Below are positions 1 to 11,484 of a stretch of 64,000 bases of DNA, in pieces. The notes beneath the pieces are model-generated. The model was given only the letters and a program-made list of their open reading frames with translations, did not search any database and was not told the DNA's origin. The stretch lies in assembly GCF_003369915.1 (NCBI RefSeq), contig NC_046673.1, positions 20,513,718 to 20,577,717 of the forward strand, in the 5' to 3' direction. Every line of letters starts with the position of its first letter. Position 1 is the first letter of the stretch. Source of the DNA: Drosophila miranda. Taxonomy: Eukaryota > Arthropoda > Insecta > Diptera > Drosophilidae. The position numbers and the translations under genes are program-made.

Positions 1-2490
1 TCAGAATCGGCAGAATTGAACATTTCATTGCCATCTGGCTGGGTTCACGTAACATTTTCCGTTCGATAAACAACTTTGAACTTATGGCAAACGTCGGTCC
101 AGCTATTCCAATAATCTGCACAATTCTTGTACATAAATATATACACTAGTCGGCTATACAGATGTATAGAGATGGTATGGGTATGCCTTCAACTGAATTT
201 CAATTCGCATCATCTTCAGCATCAACAAAAAGAATCAGGGAATAACAAATAGCACAATTTCGGATTTTCGTTGTTCTATTTTTGGCGCTTTGTGTGGGCG
301 CTCTCGTCTATAGCCTTCGGTTTTAGTACCGCTCGTATGCACGAAGTCTGCTTCAGAAATACAAACATACACAGATATGTGCATATATGTATATGCATTT
401 GCTTAAATATCATATAAGTATATGTATATCTATCTATAGGCCAGCTTTCTGGGGCGATGTTTACGGGTAACTGTCGGTAATACATATATCCATAGATCAT
501 AAATAACATAAACAATATCGAAAATCTGGAAAAATATTTTCAATATTTAAAAACCGGTCATTGAATTACGTATTAATGTGTAATCAGGCTCAAAATAATT
601 TGCAAGTATTGAAGTTAATATCATATTTTTATCATATTCAAAATTTTAAAATAATTATGCTTATAATATATGTATGTATCGTCCAAGAAATCGCCCCAAT
701 ATTTAAATTTGAATATCTTTCCTTGCATTCGCTCTACGACTGTGCACATTTTGCTTTCCGTTAAATTAATTTCACAGCCCAGCTCCATAAAATGAGAATA
801 TATATTTTCCTATCCCATTCTGCATGCTTTCATTGAATGGGAATGGTTAAGATTCGGATTCGGATTCGGCACCAGTCCAGTCCAGGTCTCGTACATATCT
901 TGTAAAGAACAAACAACTCGCTGTGTTCCAAATTTAGATTCTGTACGTTCGATAGTCGATTTAAAAATAAGTCTTAACTAAATTAAATGAAATGAAAATG
1001 AAAACGAAAAAAATGAAACTGAAAAGAAATCAAGAGGAGAAATAATACAGAAATATCCAAGAGGAAAAACACACATAAATGAAACACCAAAGAAACGGCT
1101 GAAAATATCAAACCGTTTAGGAACGAAATCAAACTCAGAAATTCTATATAGGTCTTATGGTCTGTCCATTATATGTATAATATTACACGTTTATTTTCAG
1201 AGCTCATCGTTTTGTTTTTAATTTTTTGGGTTTCGGCTTTCTTACAATTTGAAAGGTATACATAGTAAAATTTAAATTGTAGAAGACTTCTCCAGTTATA
1301 GCTTTATGGGAGTTTTGACACTACTAACTGGCATATTTTATTATTCCAGATAACAATGGCACCTATGTAGTCTATGTACTCTAATTAAATAGATACAACA
1401 AATCACAGACTAAAATAAATTAATTAATTGTAGAAAAATTATAGCCACTTATGGTCAAGAAGTGGAAGCCTGTAAACTTAAAGCCAAAACTTATACTCAC
1501 TAAGTTGTTTCGTTATTTTGAATTAACATACATATGTATGTACTTATGTACACTGCCCCCCACTTGAATAGCGCCTTCTCAATCTTTCATAGAGAAAACA
1601 CGATTTCTTATCTTCCAAATAAGAAAGTTTTAATTTCTGTCTTATTTATATATTTAAGTATACTTAAATGAACCTGGTTGAGTAGATAATTTCCTCATAC
1701 TTTGAATTTGAATTGAAAAAAATTGAGCACCAAGGATAAGAGATTGGAACGAGAATTGTCAATATCGGATCTTGAATGAAAACAGTAAAAAAAAATATAT
1801 ATTATTTAAAAGCTCTGCACATAAGCGAGTGAAATACTTGACCAAACCACTTCTATCGTCCCAATAAGGTCAGATTTTGTGTCTTAATGTTTTCCGGGTT
1901 CGAATATTATCCAGAATAATATTCAAGTCTGGCAAAATGGCTCCCCACCCGACTATCCAATCGTTCGGGTGTATGTTCCTTTTTATGTACATAAGTCGTG
2001 AAAGTAATACTCATGATTATGATTTTATATGATATACCAGTAGTCCGACAGCCTCATTGAAATTATCCTCAATTATATAGGGATATATTGAACCAGAATT
2101 TTTGTATCAAAAAAATGTTTTTCACATAAAGACTGTTTTTATGAACTGTCGTTGCTATGTTATCATATTATGTTATTTTTTGATTTCGATCGGATTTGGT
2201 AAGATTATTAAGACTTGGTGAGTGTTTGTTTGTTGTGGCGCCGACTGTTTTCATGTCAGCTAGTTATTTATATATTCATTTAATCTTGTCAATACATACA
2301 TATGTACAAATGTATTCTAAGGCTGACTGCAGCAACAAATAATTTTAATGCCATCCAGATATCTTAAAAATTAAACAAACACTTATCCTTAAATACAGAT
2401 GGATACGAAAAAAACCGCTTGATGGGAAAACTATAAGCCACAATTAGTTAAATTTTTTTTTTAAATTTATATTTGTCCTTTACAAATTTA
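1..2490. other. AT-rich non-coding stretch
   Basis: I see no supportable gene. Open frames are short and lack plausible splice partners. The stretch has many ATGTA/TACAT microrepeats typical of fly intergenic DNA. It may belong to the 5' or 3' flank of a gene outside the window. Confidence 0.5.
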
Positions 2491-2491
2491 C

Positions 2492-3153
2492 ATGTACATA
2501 TACATTTATAATAAAATTAATTATTTCACTTCAATTAATGTAAGCCTCGAAGTGTCAAAATTAGAAAGAAATGAATATGCATTTTTCCAAAGAGCACAGT
2601 CATTTTTGATCGAGTTGAGTATACAATTAAAGAAAAGGTTGCCTTTTAACGAGAAGGTTTTTAAACTTCTCTCATTCCTAAACCCTGAAGACATAGTCAA
2701 TGGCCAATTATCAGATTTGCATGACCTGTATAAAAGATTTCCTTAACTTATTAAAGATCCGCAGGGAATCGATAATGAATTTGTCCTCTTAAAAAATGAT
2801 GATGTTCTTTTTAGTTTATTAAAAACACACAAAAGTCCTGGCCATTTCTTGTATACATTGGGACAAATAAAAGATTTCAACAATGAATTAAAATATGAAA
2901 AATTTCAAAATTTGCAGAAGTACTGCTTATATTGCCAGTTTCGAATGCATCATGTGAAAGAATTTTCTCCGAAGTGAACTTAATAAAAACAAATACAAGA
3001 AATAGATTTAAGAATATAAATGTTTCAAAACTTTTATATGTGAGTCAAGGTCTAAGGAAGAAAAACGGTTGCGAGAATTTTGAACCGAACACTGAAAGGC
3101 TGTTAAAAAATCCCAGCGACATCGTTAGTGACGATAGTGATGTTAGTGTTTAG
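2492..3153 (+). pseudogene. Degenerate hAT-family transposase (C-terminal part)
   Basis: The 3' part (2932-3153) reads LPVSNASCERIFSEVN..., the hallmark start of the hAT C-terminal dimerisation domain, followed by a run about LIKTNTRNR typical of the same domain. The part before it (2492-2746) reads as a helical, lysine-rich segment, then hits a TAA. After that stop the same frame continues with coding-like sequence to about 2920 (...GHFLYTLGQIK...), and the hAT motif is reached only after a frame change near 2915. With at least one stop and one frameshift and no N-terminal BED or catalytic region in view, this is a dead fragment. It could also be a domesticated hAT-like gene that has since decayed. 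I found no terminal inverted repeats or target duplication. Confidence 0.75.
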
Positions 3154-3244
3154 TATATTATTAAGACTTTATTATTATTAATAAGTCTTATTAAGACTTA
3201 AGATTATCAAATGAAATAAATGAAACAATTATTTCGAATAGGCC

Positions 3245-4260
3245 AATCAAGTAGGAAATAGTTTCACCAATCGTATAAAATTATGTGGGCATGGCTAAAT
3301 CTTCCATATAGCTCATATTCGACGGAAGATCAAAATTGAGGGAATCGTCGTATTTGTTGAATCGGTAATGGCCCGGTGGACATCATTTAAATCCTTGTCG
3401 CTCATATTCAAAAAAGTTAGATTTGGCGCGCACCACTCGTAACCAGTCGATAGTATCGGTAACCGAACTTGAATCGGGTAAGGACCTCTTTTACCCGATT
3501 GACAACAATGAGCCTCATTCCATGCACACATACCCTGGGGGAAATGGATGTTATAGAATTGTGAATATGTTTGTCATCCCAGGCAAAAACAATTTATTTT
3601 CAATATATTTTAATATTATTCAATATTATTTAATATTATTTTCAATATTTCAACGATATTTTAAAGCTTATTGTCTTCTTGTAGGGATCAAGAATACATG
3701 AATATACATATACATGAATATGTCTAAAAAATGTCAATTTGAGAAAAGGTCTTTATTAGTTACGTTTTAGCTTCATATCAATATTTATGCTTTCATATAA
3801 AATTAACAAAATAGGGTATACAAAGGCCTATACTACGGCTTACACGCAATATAGCGACTCTTTTTTTGTTGAACTTTTTCGTTTAAACCTTTTTTTACAA
3901 TAAATACAATAAAAGCAAGAATTAAAAACTATCCAATCTTGTAGAAAATTTTTTCGTTAATGAGACAAAACTATGTGGGCATTGCTGAGAGATTTAGTTA
4001 GTCAGCATTATTCAATGGAATATCAAAATTGAGCAATATCCTTTTTCGTTTGTTTTGATTGACCTATTTCGCTACGTGTTTTTTGTTTGACTTATTTCGC
4101 TAAAACCTCTTTTTACGCAAATGCAATAAAAGCAAGTATTAAAAATACACCAGTTAAATAGAAATTCGATTCATCAATCGTATAAAATTATGATGGCATG
4201 GCTAAATGTTCTATATAGCTGGTAATATTCGTCGGAATATCAAAAACGAGGAATATGTAA
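3245..4260. repeat. Diverged repeat unit, about three copies
   Basis: A block reading CAATCGTATAAAATTATG, then a GGCATGGCTAAAT stretch, CTATATAGCT, and a CGTCGGAATATCAAAA-like end occurs at about 3268-3340 and 4175-4248. A more diverged version lies at 3970-4035 (ATGTGGGCATTGCTGAG...GGAATATCAAAATTGAG). The sequence before it is also repeated: TTCGTTTAAACC...CAATAAAAGCAAG at about 3878-3920 and TTCGCTAAAACC...CAATAAAAGCAAG at about 4087-4137. The last two units are in tandem with a period near 205 bp. It has no coding capacity. It is probably a dispersed or satellite-like family, which I cannot name. Confidence 0.6.
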
Positions 4261-4278
4261 AATAGAACTTGAATTCGT

Positions 4279-4380
4279 CAGTATATTTACGGTATATTTT
4301 GAAAATAGGCGGTATATGTCGGTATATTTCTGAGGGTCGGTATATTTTATCGATAAATCCGCGGTCACACTGCTGCCAAC
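4279..4380 (+). promoter_or_regulatory. Housekeeping core promoter (motif 6 cluster, DRE, motif 1)
   Basis: Four GGTATATTT-like boxes (Ohler motif 6) lie upstream of a perfect DRE, TATCGATA, at 4348-4355. This is followed by CGGTCACACTG (Ohler motif 1, the M1BP site) at 4362-4372. The order and orientation point at the gene starting at 4691. The same block recurs in inverted form at 10076-10166 in front of Ndc80. DRE plus motif 1 is the usual pattern for broadly expressed fly genes. Confidence 0.8.
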
Positions 4381-4690
4381 CCCCCATCCCCAACACACTG
4401 CAAATTTTTTTAAACAAAAAACTCAGCAAATTCCGAAAACAAAAACAATTAGCGCGTAGAAAGAAGGAGAACAACAATAACAATAGCGATTGCAAACACT
4501 TTGCAACTGTATTTGTGAGTGAGTGGCTGCTGATGTGGGCTTCGCAATCCTGACTCCCTAGGCTTATCATTGCCTTGCGCACCCACCCGCCTTTCGATTT
4601 GTCAATCGGGAATTGTTTTAACCGCAGGAGAGCCTCACACACCGCAACGAAGCATAGCGCATTCCTGTGTGCAGTTGATCAGTCGCCGTC

Positions 4691-7069
4691 ATGGCCAGCA
4701 GCAGTACGGAGCCGGAGAATAAGCCACCGATACTGCACATCCTGGTGGTGGGTTTCCACCACAAGCTGGGATGCCAGGTGGAGTTCTCCCATCCGCCGCT
4801 GATAGCCGGCTCCAGTGGCCGCAACGAGTGCCCATCCGGTTGGAAGTATTTGCCAACGCTGGCACTGCCCGACGGCTCACATAATTTCGTGGAGGATACG
4901 GTGTTCTTTAATCTACCCAGCCTGTTCGAGCAGGCGGCCAGCATCTATGGCGTCTCCTGTTACCGCCAGATACGCGTGGAGAAGCTTAAAATCCGCACAG
5001 CCGATGTCACACGGAGCACAGTGCAGAAGTCGGTCTGCATATTGTCCCGCCAGCCTATTTATGGCTATATCGAGGTGAAACTGGCCCTGATAGCCGACGC
5101 GTTCTTTGACCAGGGCGACTTTAGTTGCACGGAGCTTCTGGTCAAGGCGTATCAGCAGCTGAATGCCTGCCTGCTGGACGACGAGTCACGCCGCCCTTTG
5201 CGTCACTTTCACGTGGGACTGTCCCTTCGCGAGATCGTCCTCCACTGGCGCCACAAGACACTGATACTCTTCAAGCTGCTGCTCCTGCAGCGCCGGGTTG
5301 TCTGCTTTGGGTCTCCGGTGCGGGGCATGTGTGTGCTCATCCTGGGCATGGCTTCGCTGGTGCCGCGACTCCTGGAGAAGGGCTTTCAGGAGGTGGCCTG
5401 TGTGCGTACCTCCCGTCCGCTTTCGCCCATGCCCGATTTTACCGATTCCCTGCAACGAGAGGCGCTGGCACTGGCCGCCGCTGAGGCAGAGGCTGAGGCG
5501 GCAACACAGGACGAGCCGAAGTTGACGCCCGAGAGCGCAACGGCAGCCGAGGGCGAGGCGGAGGACCTGGTGCTGGTCTCTTCTGCCGCCTCGGCGGGCT
5601 CCCAATGCAGTGGCGACACCTCGCCCCACTCCACACCGAACTCGCAGGACTCGAACTTTGCATCCTCCTCGTCGCATCGGGAATCGAACGGCCGCAACAG
5701 CTCGCTAACGCGTGAGGCCAGCGTGGACACACTAGCCTGTAAGTGGAGTCCAAATGAATCCCCGCTTTATCTGTATGCCTCCGCACCCTCTGTTTCCACA
5801 GCCAACCTGGCCGCCCTGTGCTCCGTCAATCCGGATGAGTATCGTGCCCCCGTTAGCATCTTTGCCAGCGGCAATCTCTGTCTGCCGTATTTGTCGCTAC
5901 CCTACATGGATCTGCTTAGCGATCCCATGGTCCTCTCCTATGTCATTGGCACCTCGAATGTTCTGTTCCAGCAGAAGCGCCAGCTGGCCGACGTCCTGGT
6001 CGACATTGAGGCGGCCAATCTGGATCCCCACGATCCTGAACTGCGTCGCCAGCTGGTGTTGAGCACCGAAGACTTGCGCTACATGGACTACATCATGAAG
6101 CATGTCCAGACGCCCAAAGAAGATGCGGAGGGCAGCGAGCATTGGATAAGGGAACAGTTTCAGGGCTACATTCTGGCTCTACTACGCACCGCAGTTTCTC
6201 CGGGTGAGTGCCGTCCCTCCCGCTGCTCTTTTGTTCCAGCCCCCCTCTAATGATGATTCCTTCGATAGATTCCACGCCCAAGGACAACGATCATTTTAAT
6301 GCGCACTTTATAGGCGCCTTCAAGCGCACCCAATGCTATCAGGAATGGTTTGATGTGCGACCCGAACCCGAATTTTTCGAAGCCCTACCCGCTGGGCATC
6401 CCTTTGCCGGCACCCTATCCGTGGCGGATATGAAACTGAAGCTGGCGCAGTAAGCCCTTCCAATCTTTCCGAACCATTCGCACGCCCTCTAGCATTTCTC
6501 TCTCCCTCTCCTGCCATAGGACAATGCAGAACAGCGAGAGCGGTCGTAAAATCAATCAGGCCGTGAACACCACAAGTCGAGCGGTTGGCGGTGCCATCTC
6601 TCAGGCCAAGGGCGCCTTCTCCAGCTGGTGGTCCTCGATAACAACAGTGCCAGCGAATCCTGGCAACGGGACCGGCACGCTGTCTGACAGCGAAGACGGC
6701 GAAGGTGCAGCTGGGGCGGTAGTTGTGGCTACTGCCCAAGAGATCTCAGTCACATTCCAGAATCACAAAGATGCTGAGGATTTGGATATAGCTGGCGTGA
6801 GCATACACCTGGCTGGCCAGAGCCAGGACAACAGCACCAGAACCAGCAGCGGCACCCCCCTGGAGGAGGCGCACGAGTCGCGGAATGTTTCCCTGGAGCA
6901 GCAGCAGGGCATCGTGGAGATTGGTCGTGAGGCAGAGCTGCTCGACAAGGCCGAAGAGAGTCCACTCTCGAGCATATCTCAGCAACCACTGCGTCCTGGC
7001 TGTGGGGCTGATGTGGCAACCTCAGCCCCAGCCCTTGAGCGCAACAACGGGGATGTTTTCATTGTCTGA
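4691..7069 (+). CDS. Avl9: AVL9-type DENN-domain protein (late secretory pathway)
   Basis: There are three exons, 4691-6203, 6269-6449 and 6520-7069 (donors GTGAGT and GTAAGC, acceptors ATAG), giving 747 aa. The N-terminus (ILHILVVGFHHKLGCQVEFS, residues 13-32) is the u-DENN strand typical of AVL9. The tract FVEDTVFFNLPSLF and the later SDPMVLSYVIGTSN segment also match the AVL9/DENN family. A Glu/Ala/Ser-rich low-complexity insert (about residues 250-345) probably explains why it is longer than the roughly 650-aa human protein. The C-terminus carries an amphipathic stretch with SSWW. AVL9 proteins act in post-Golgi traffic and polarity; the molecular activity (a possible Rab regulator) is inferred from the DENN fold. 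The start is the first good ATG (GCCGTCATGG). It is convergent with Ndc80. Confidence 0.88.
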
Positions 7070-7810
7070 AGGGGCACGGCAGCAAGCGGCAGAGCGGCAT
7101 TGTAAAAAAAAAACTTAACTAAGCGTATAATGATAATTATTTAATTTATTGCGAAACAAATTGTGTCTCAGTCTCAATGTCTCGACATTTCTACATGCCC
7201 CCAAAATTGGCCAAATGATAATATTATTTAATATTTATGTGTAACCCCTTGCCATCCGCCACACACACACACTCAATGTATTTATATGTACTATATCCGA
7301 TATCCTTTATCCTATACCATATGTAAAGCTAAACCGTTCCAAGTGCAATTTGTAATCCAAACAAAAGAAGATTAATTAGAGAAAACTCGAAACTTCATCC
7401 GCGTGGCAATAAGAAACTCAATTAATTCGTATTTATGTATGTATGATGGGGCTCCAGCCGAACGGACACTCGAAACGATATTAATGGTCTTCTTGTCCAG
7501 AGAGTCGAGTCCTGTGCACCCCCCACACTATTGACCTTTAACTTAAAATGTAATCCAAACACACACAAAAATAAACATATGAAATGTGCAATTAAAATTA
7601 TTCCATTTTTCGAGCTTAATGGAGGAGTCGGACGGCAGCTCCATCACTTTAATGATTGCCTGTGTCAGTCCTGCGGCATATGACAGCTGACCCACACCCG
7701 CAAAAGGTCGATGTTGTGCTCCAGATACAAAAAGAACAAATCTATTAAAAAATACCTGGAATAATTTATTAAAACACACCCAAAAAAATATTAACAACTC
7801 AAACTCAAAC
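7070..7810. other. Convergent 3' UTRs of Avl9 and Ndc80
   Basis: AATAAA on the plus strand near 7570 can end the Avl9 transcript. TTTATT near 7766-7771 is AATAAA on the minus strand and can end Ndc80 about 45 bp after its stop. No separate gene is visible. A CA microsatellite lies near 7261-7272. Confidence 0.5.
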
Positions 7811-9960
7811 TCAGGGGGACTCCGGTATGGCCAGAAATGCCGCATCAGCCGGGTCTATCTTTGTGACCTGGATCATCTGCTTGGCAGCGCTCAGCTTCCT
7901 GTCGTTCTCGGCAATCGTTAGCTCCACAGCCTTGAGCACCTCCTCGGCCTCGGCCAGCGTTTGTTCGTAGCTATCGAGGAAGGCATTTCGGGAATGCAGG
8001 GCCTGCTGCTGACGCAACTCGAAGGCTGTGATGAGGTCCCCGGTCTTTTGATTCGTGCTGCGAATCAGGTTGCAGTGCTCGCGTTCGTTGGCCTGCAGAA
8101 GCTCCAGCCGGGTGGCTAGCTCGTATTGACTGTCGATAAGCTGCTGCTGGTCCTGGGCCATCGTTGCGAGCTTGCTCTTGTGATTCGACTCCATTTGGGC
8201 CATGGTCTGCTTCTGGGTCCGCAACTCCGACCCTAGGGTGGCTAGTTGGGTGTCCAGGTTGCGTTTGGTCACCATGAGATTAGTTTTGTGCTCCTCCACC
8301 TGCTTGCAACGGTCAGCGATCCGCTGGCGGCACAGACGCAATCGATTCGCCAGTTTGGCCAGACGCTGATGGCCACCCTGGACCTCATCGCGGCTGGGCT
8401 GCAGCGACAGGGCCAGCTCCATCCTAGCCTTACCGCTGGCCTTGCATATCACCGAATCCATGCAGATGTTGCGCGCATGATAATTGAACTGCTCGATCTT
8501 GTCCAGGAGCTTCTGCTTGGAGCGCGACAGCAGTACCTCCTGGTTGAGGTGACGCTCAGTGATCTCCTTGACCTCGCGCTTGTAGACCTTGGACTCGTTG
8601 GTGCGATCGGTGTGCTGGATCTGCAGATCCTTCAGCTGTTGGGCCGTGTACCGCTGGTTGGACACCGTCTGCTGGATGTGGCGCCGCTCCTTCTCCAGCG
8701 ACTTGATTTCCGCTGTCATTTGTTTGGCCTTGGCTCGCAGCTCCTCGATCAGATCACGCTTCTTGGCGGCATCCTCCTGCAAGGCCTGCAGATGCTGCCT
8801 GAGCTGATCCTGCTTGCGGCTGAGGCTTTCTAGCAGCTGAAAGTTCTTGCCATCGGCGGGTAGAGCCTCTTCCAGCTTCTGTTCGAGGCCGCTGAGTTTC
8901 GTTTTTAGGGCCTCTATGTCCGCATCGAGGGCACGGCGGTCGGCCAGGTCGCACCTCTTGCTGATAACCTTGTCTCTGGTCCTGGCCTGCAGCAGTTCCT
9001 CTTCTTCTTTGTTCTCCTGATCCCAGAGAGAGAAACATGCCGTGGACTGGACCCACAGAAGCTCGTTCTGCTCCTCGTTCAGCACGAGCGGTCCACTCTG
9101 GGTGGTTGACATGGCAATCGACTCGGAGGCCATGCTGTGCAGGTAGGCGCTGTTCTGATCGGTCGTTTCCATGAAAGGGAAATCTTTGCTCTCATCGTCG
9201 GCCGCCGGTTGTGGGCCAAAGTCCATCAGGAAGTCCAGCATCACAATTACATGGCCGAACGAGTGCTGTGCGGTTGGCGTCATCAGCGAGGACTTGTTCA
9301 TCTGGTACGGATAGTTGAGCTTCTGCAGGGTATTCATAATGTCCTCCACATGATTGCTGCCCACCGTGACCCGATTCCGTATAATTTGATGGAAGAAAAA
9401 GTTGATTATTCCCACAAACTGCTTCGTTCCCATCTGACGTAGGCCCGAGCCGCGATAGAAGAAATCGCTGGTGATTCCCTCTATTCTATGCGTGGGCAAG
9501 ATGGCGTACAAATAGTCCTGGATCTGTTGGCATTTCTCTGACACCCATTTCTTGTTCGAGTGGTGCGGCATCTCAGAGCCCTTGCGATGGCTGCCCATGG
9601 GTGTTCGGTTCGACGGCAGACCCATCTGGCTGCCGCGATCTCGTTCCAGACACAGTGGCTGCCCCAACCGGGAATGCGATGGCCTGGCGGATGGACAAAA
9701 AAATAATTTGAATTGGTCTGGCCGCTGGTTGCATGGCTGTTCCTTCACCTTATGGTTTTGCAGCTACCCTTGGCCTTGGGAGTGGGCGTGGCCATGCTGC
9801 GGAGTCCTAGTCTGCATGGAACCCGAGAAAGAGAGTAGGGCATCAGAAAACTACCTAAAAATCCAATTAGTTGTCCTCCTCACCTGGTCAGCCGGTTGCC
9901 CTCATCTTCGTGGACATCCTCGCGGAACTCGCTGGTTCGCCTGGGCATTGCGCGGTACAT
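7811..9960 (-). CDS. Ndc80: Kinetochore protein Ndc80 (HEC1)
   Basis: There are three exons on the minus strand, 9960-9884, 9811-9749 and 9683-7811, joined in phase to give 670 aa. D. melanogaster Ndc80 is about the same size. After a basic, unstructured N-terminal tail comes the calponin-homology microtubule-binding domain (about residues 90-210; landmarks NKKWVSEKCQQIQDYL, TKQFVGIINFFFHQI and EDIMNTLQKLNYPYQMNKSS). A long coiled coil (about 270-660, heptad-rich in Leu/Glu/Gln/Lys) pairs with Nuf2. The product is an outer-kinetochore subunit that binds spindle microtubules. The first exon is chosen because its ATG lies just inside the DRE/motif 1 promoter and because both short introns keep frame. 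Residues from the first two exons (MYRAMPRRTSEF...) form the tail that Aurora B phosphorylates in this family. Confidence 0.92.
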
Positions 9961-10075
9961 TTTGAGCTCTCAAATAATTAGTCACCCTTTAGCTAAATTC
10001 AGTTTATTTATTATTATAGTTATTTGCGCGTAAAATTCTGAAATATTTGGCATCGGACTTAAGATGGCTGCGCAT

Positions 10076-10176
10076 CAGTGTGACCGCGGATTTATCGATA
10101 AAATATACCAACCAACCCTCAGAAATATACCGAAACATACCGAAAAGTATCAAAAATACCGTAAACGGTCACCCTG
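10076..10176 (-). promoter_or_regulatory. Ndc80 core promoter, inverted copy of the Avl9 promoter block
   Basis: Read on the minus strand, this gives repeated GGTATATTT/CGGTAT boxes, CTGAGGGT, TATCGATA (10093-10100) and CGGTCACACTG (10076-10086). The order matches 4279-4380. Over the innermost 50-odd bases the two differ only by a 4-bp insertion and one substitution. A second motif-1-like CGGTCACCCTG lies in plus orientation at about 10166-10176, and another TATCGATA at about 10196, so this promoter could fire both ways. Confidence 0.78.
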
Positions 10177-10209
10177 CTGCGCATGCGCGTGATATATCGA
10201 TAGCTGATC

Positions 10210-11484
10210 GATGGATATATGGCGTATGAGGGTACTAGGGCCCGCCAAAGACATTTTCAAACTAGAGATTTAAAAACCAAGTGGCAATTCTATCTTTATG
10301 AACGTTTTGCTTTCGTTTATTCCAACATATTTAATTTATTGGTATTATTGTTTCAAATATTACACAATAATGATGCCCTTTCGTTTACGACGTACATTAA
10401 TTTATAATTATTGTTATTATTATAACTAAATATCGATCACATTTCCTTTCAGAACGTCTCTCATTCTCATCGTTTTCTTTATCCCTGTTCGCATTTTTTT
10501 ACAGAACGCACACATTCACTGTACAATATTTTTCGGTTTAAAGAAACAAACAAACAAAAACGAAATGCGCACGCTTTAACTTAAAATATATCTATACAAT
10601 AATAATATACAATTAAAAGAGGAATATACATACATACATGCACACACTCATCTATATAATAATAAATATCGTTTGCCGTGTGACTGAATTATTGCTTCTT
10701 TTTCAGGAGGTGGGCGGGGCAGGGGAATGGTAAGAAACTTATATAAAAAAATAGGCAAAAAAAAATTAAGCGTGATTTGCAAAAATCAAATCTGCGCTAA
10801 TACTACGCATTGTTTTTTTACGTTTGTAAATTGTAGGCGTGCATGGGACTAACAAGAAATTAAGTAATGTATATTCTATTTAGGACTATTTTTGCATTTA
10901 CACGATTCAATTATTATTTTTTGGCTGCCTTAAGGTTAACAAAAGGTTCAGGGTTTAAGCAAAAGGAACAAGAACAAGAACCGAAGGAGGTGAAGGAAAC
11001 GACATACATATGTAAATGTTTTCTAGTTCCATCTCCCGTTTTAATCCCCCATTTTGTATATATATTTCTTTAAATTGTGTATAATATTGTCCTAAAAGCC
11101 TTAAAAAATATTATGCAGCACGCCTGCCATGTATACAATATATATACACCATACGTATGTATATATAGGCATGTACCATATACTCGAACATAACTTCATT
11201 TGTGGAGCAAAAAGGAAGGAACACAAGCAAAAGCCATGTGCAAAGAAGGACATACAGAACATGGAAATTATTCTGTTTCGTGTTTGTGTGTGTGTGGCTT
11301 TGTGTGTGAGTGTGGGGTGGGGGGGGGGATGGGACAGGTCTATACATACAATTTCTAGGATTTCTTTGTTTCTTTTTCACTTTAGGTACATAACAGTTCT
11401 TTATATCGATTTGCGGCTGCTTTCTTTTCGTTTTTCTGCGGCTTCTATTGCATTAGTTTAAAGTTTAGAGGGAGAGATCCCCTT
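10210..11484 (-). other. Probable 3' UTR and 3' flank of the SLC41-type gene
   Basis: This is AT-rich sequence downstream of the minus-strand stop at 11485. Minus-strand AATAAA signals (TTTATT on plus) occur near 10314-10320. A TG-rich microsatellite with a G-run lies at 11280-11330. I see nothing coding. Confidence 0.45.

Noticed and set aside
8246-8833. 195-codon Leu-rich plus-strand frame opposite Ndc80
   Set aside because: It is the antisense of the Ndc80 coiled coil; the coiled coil is the real gene.
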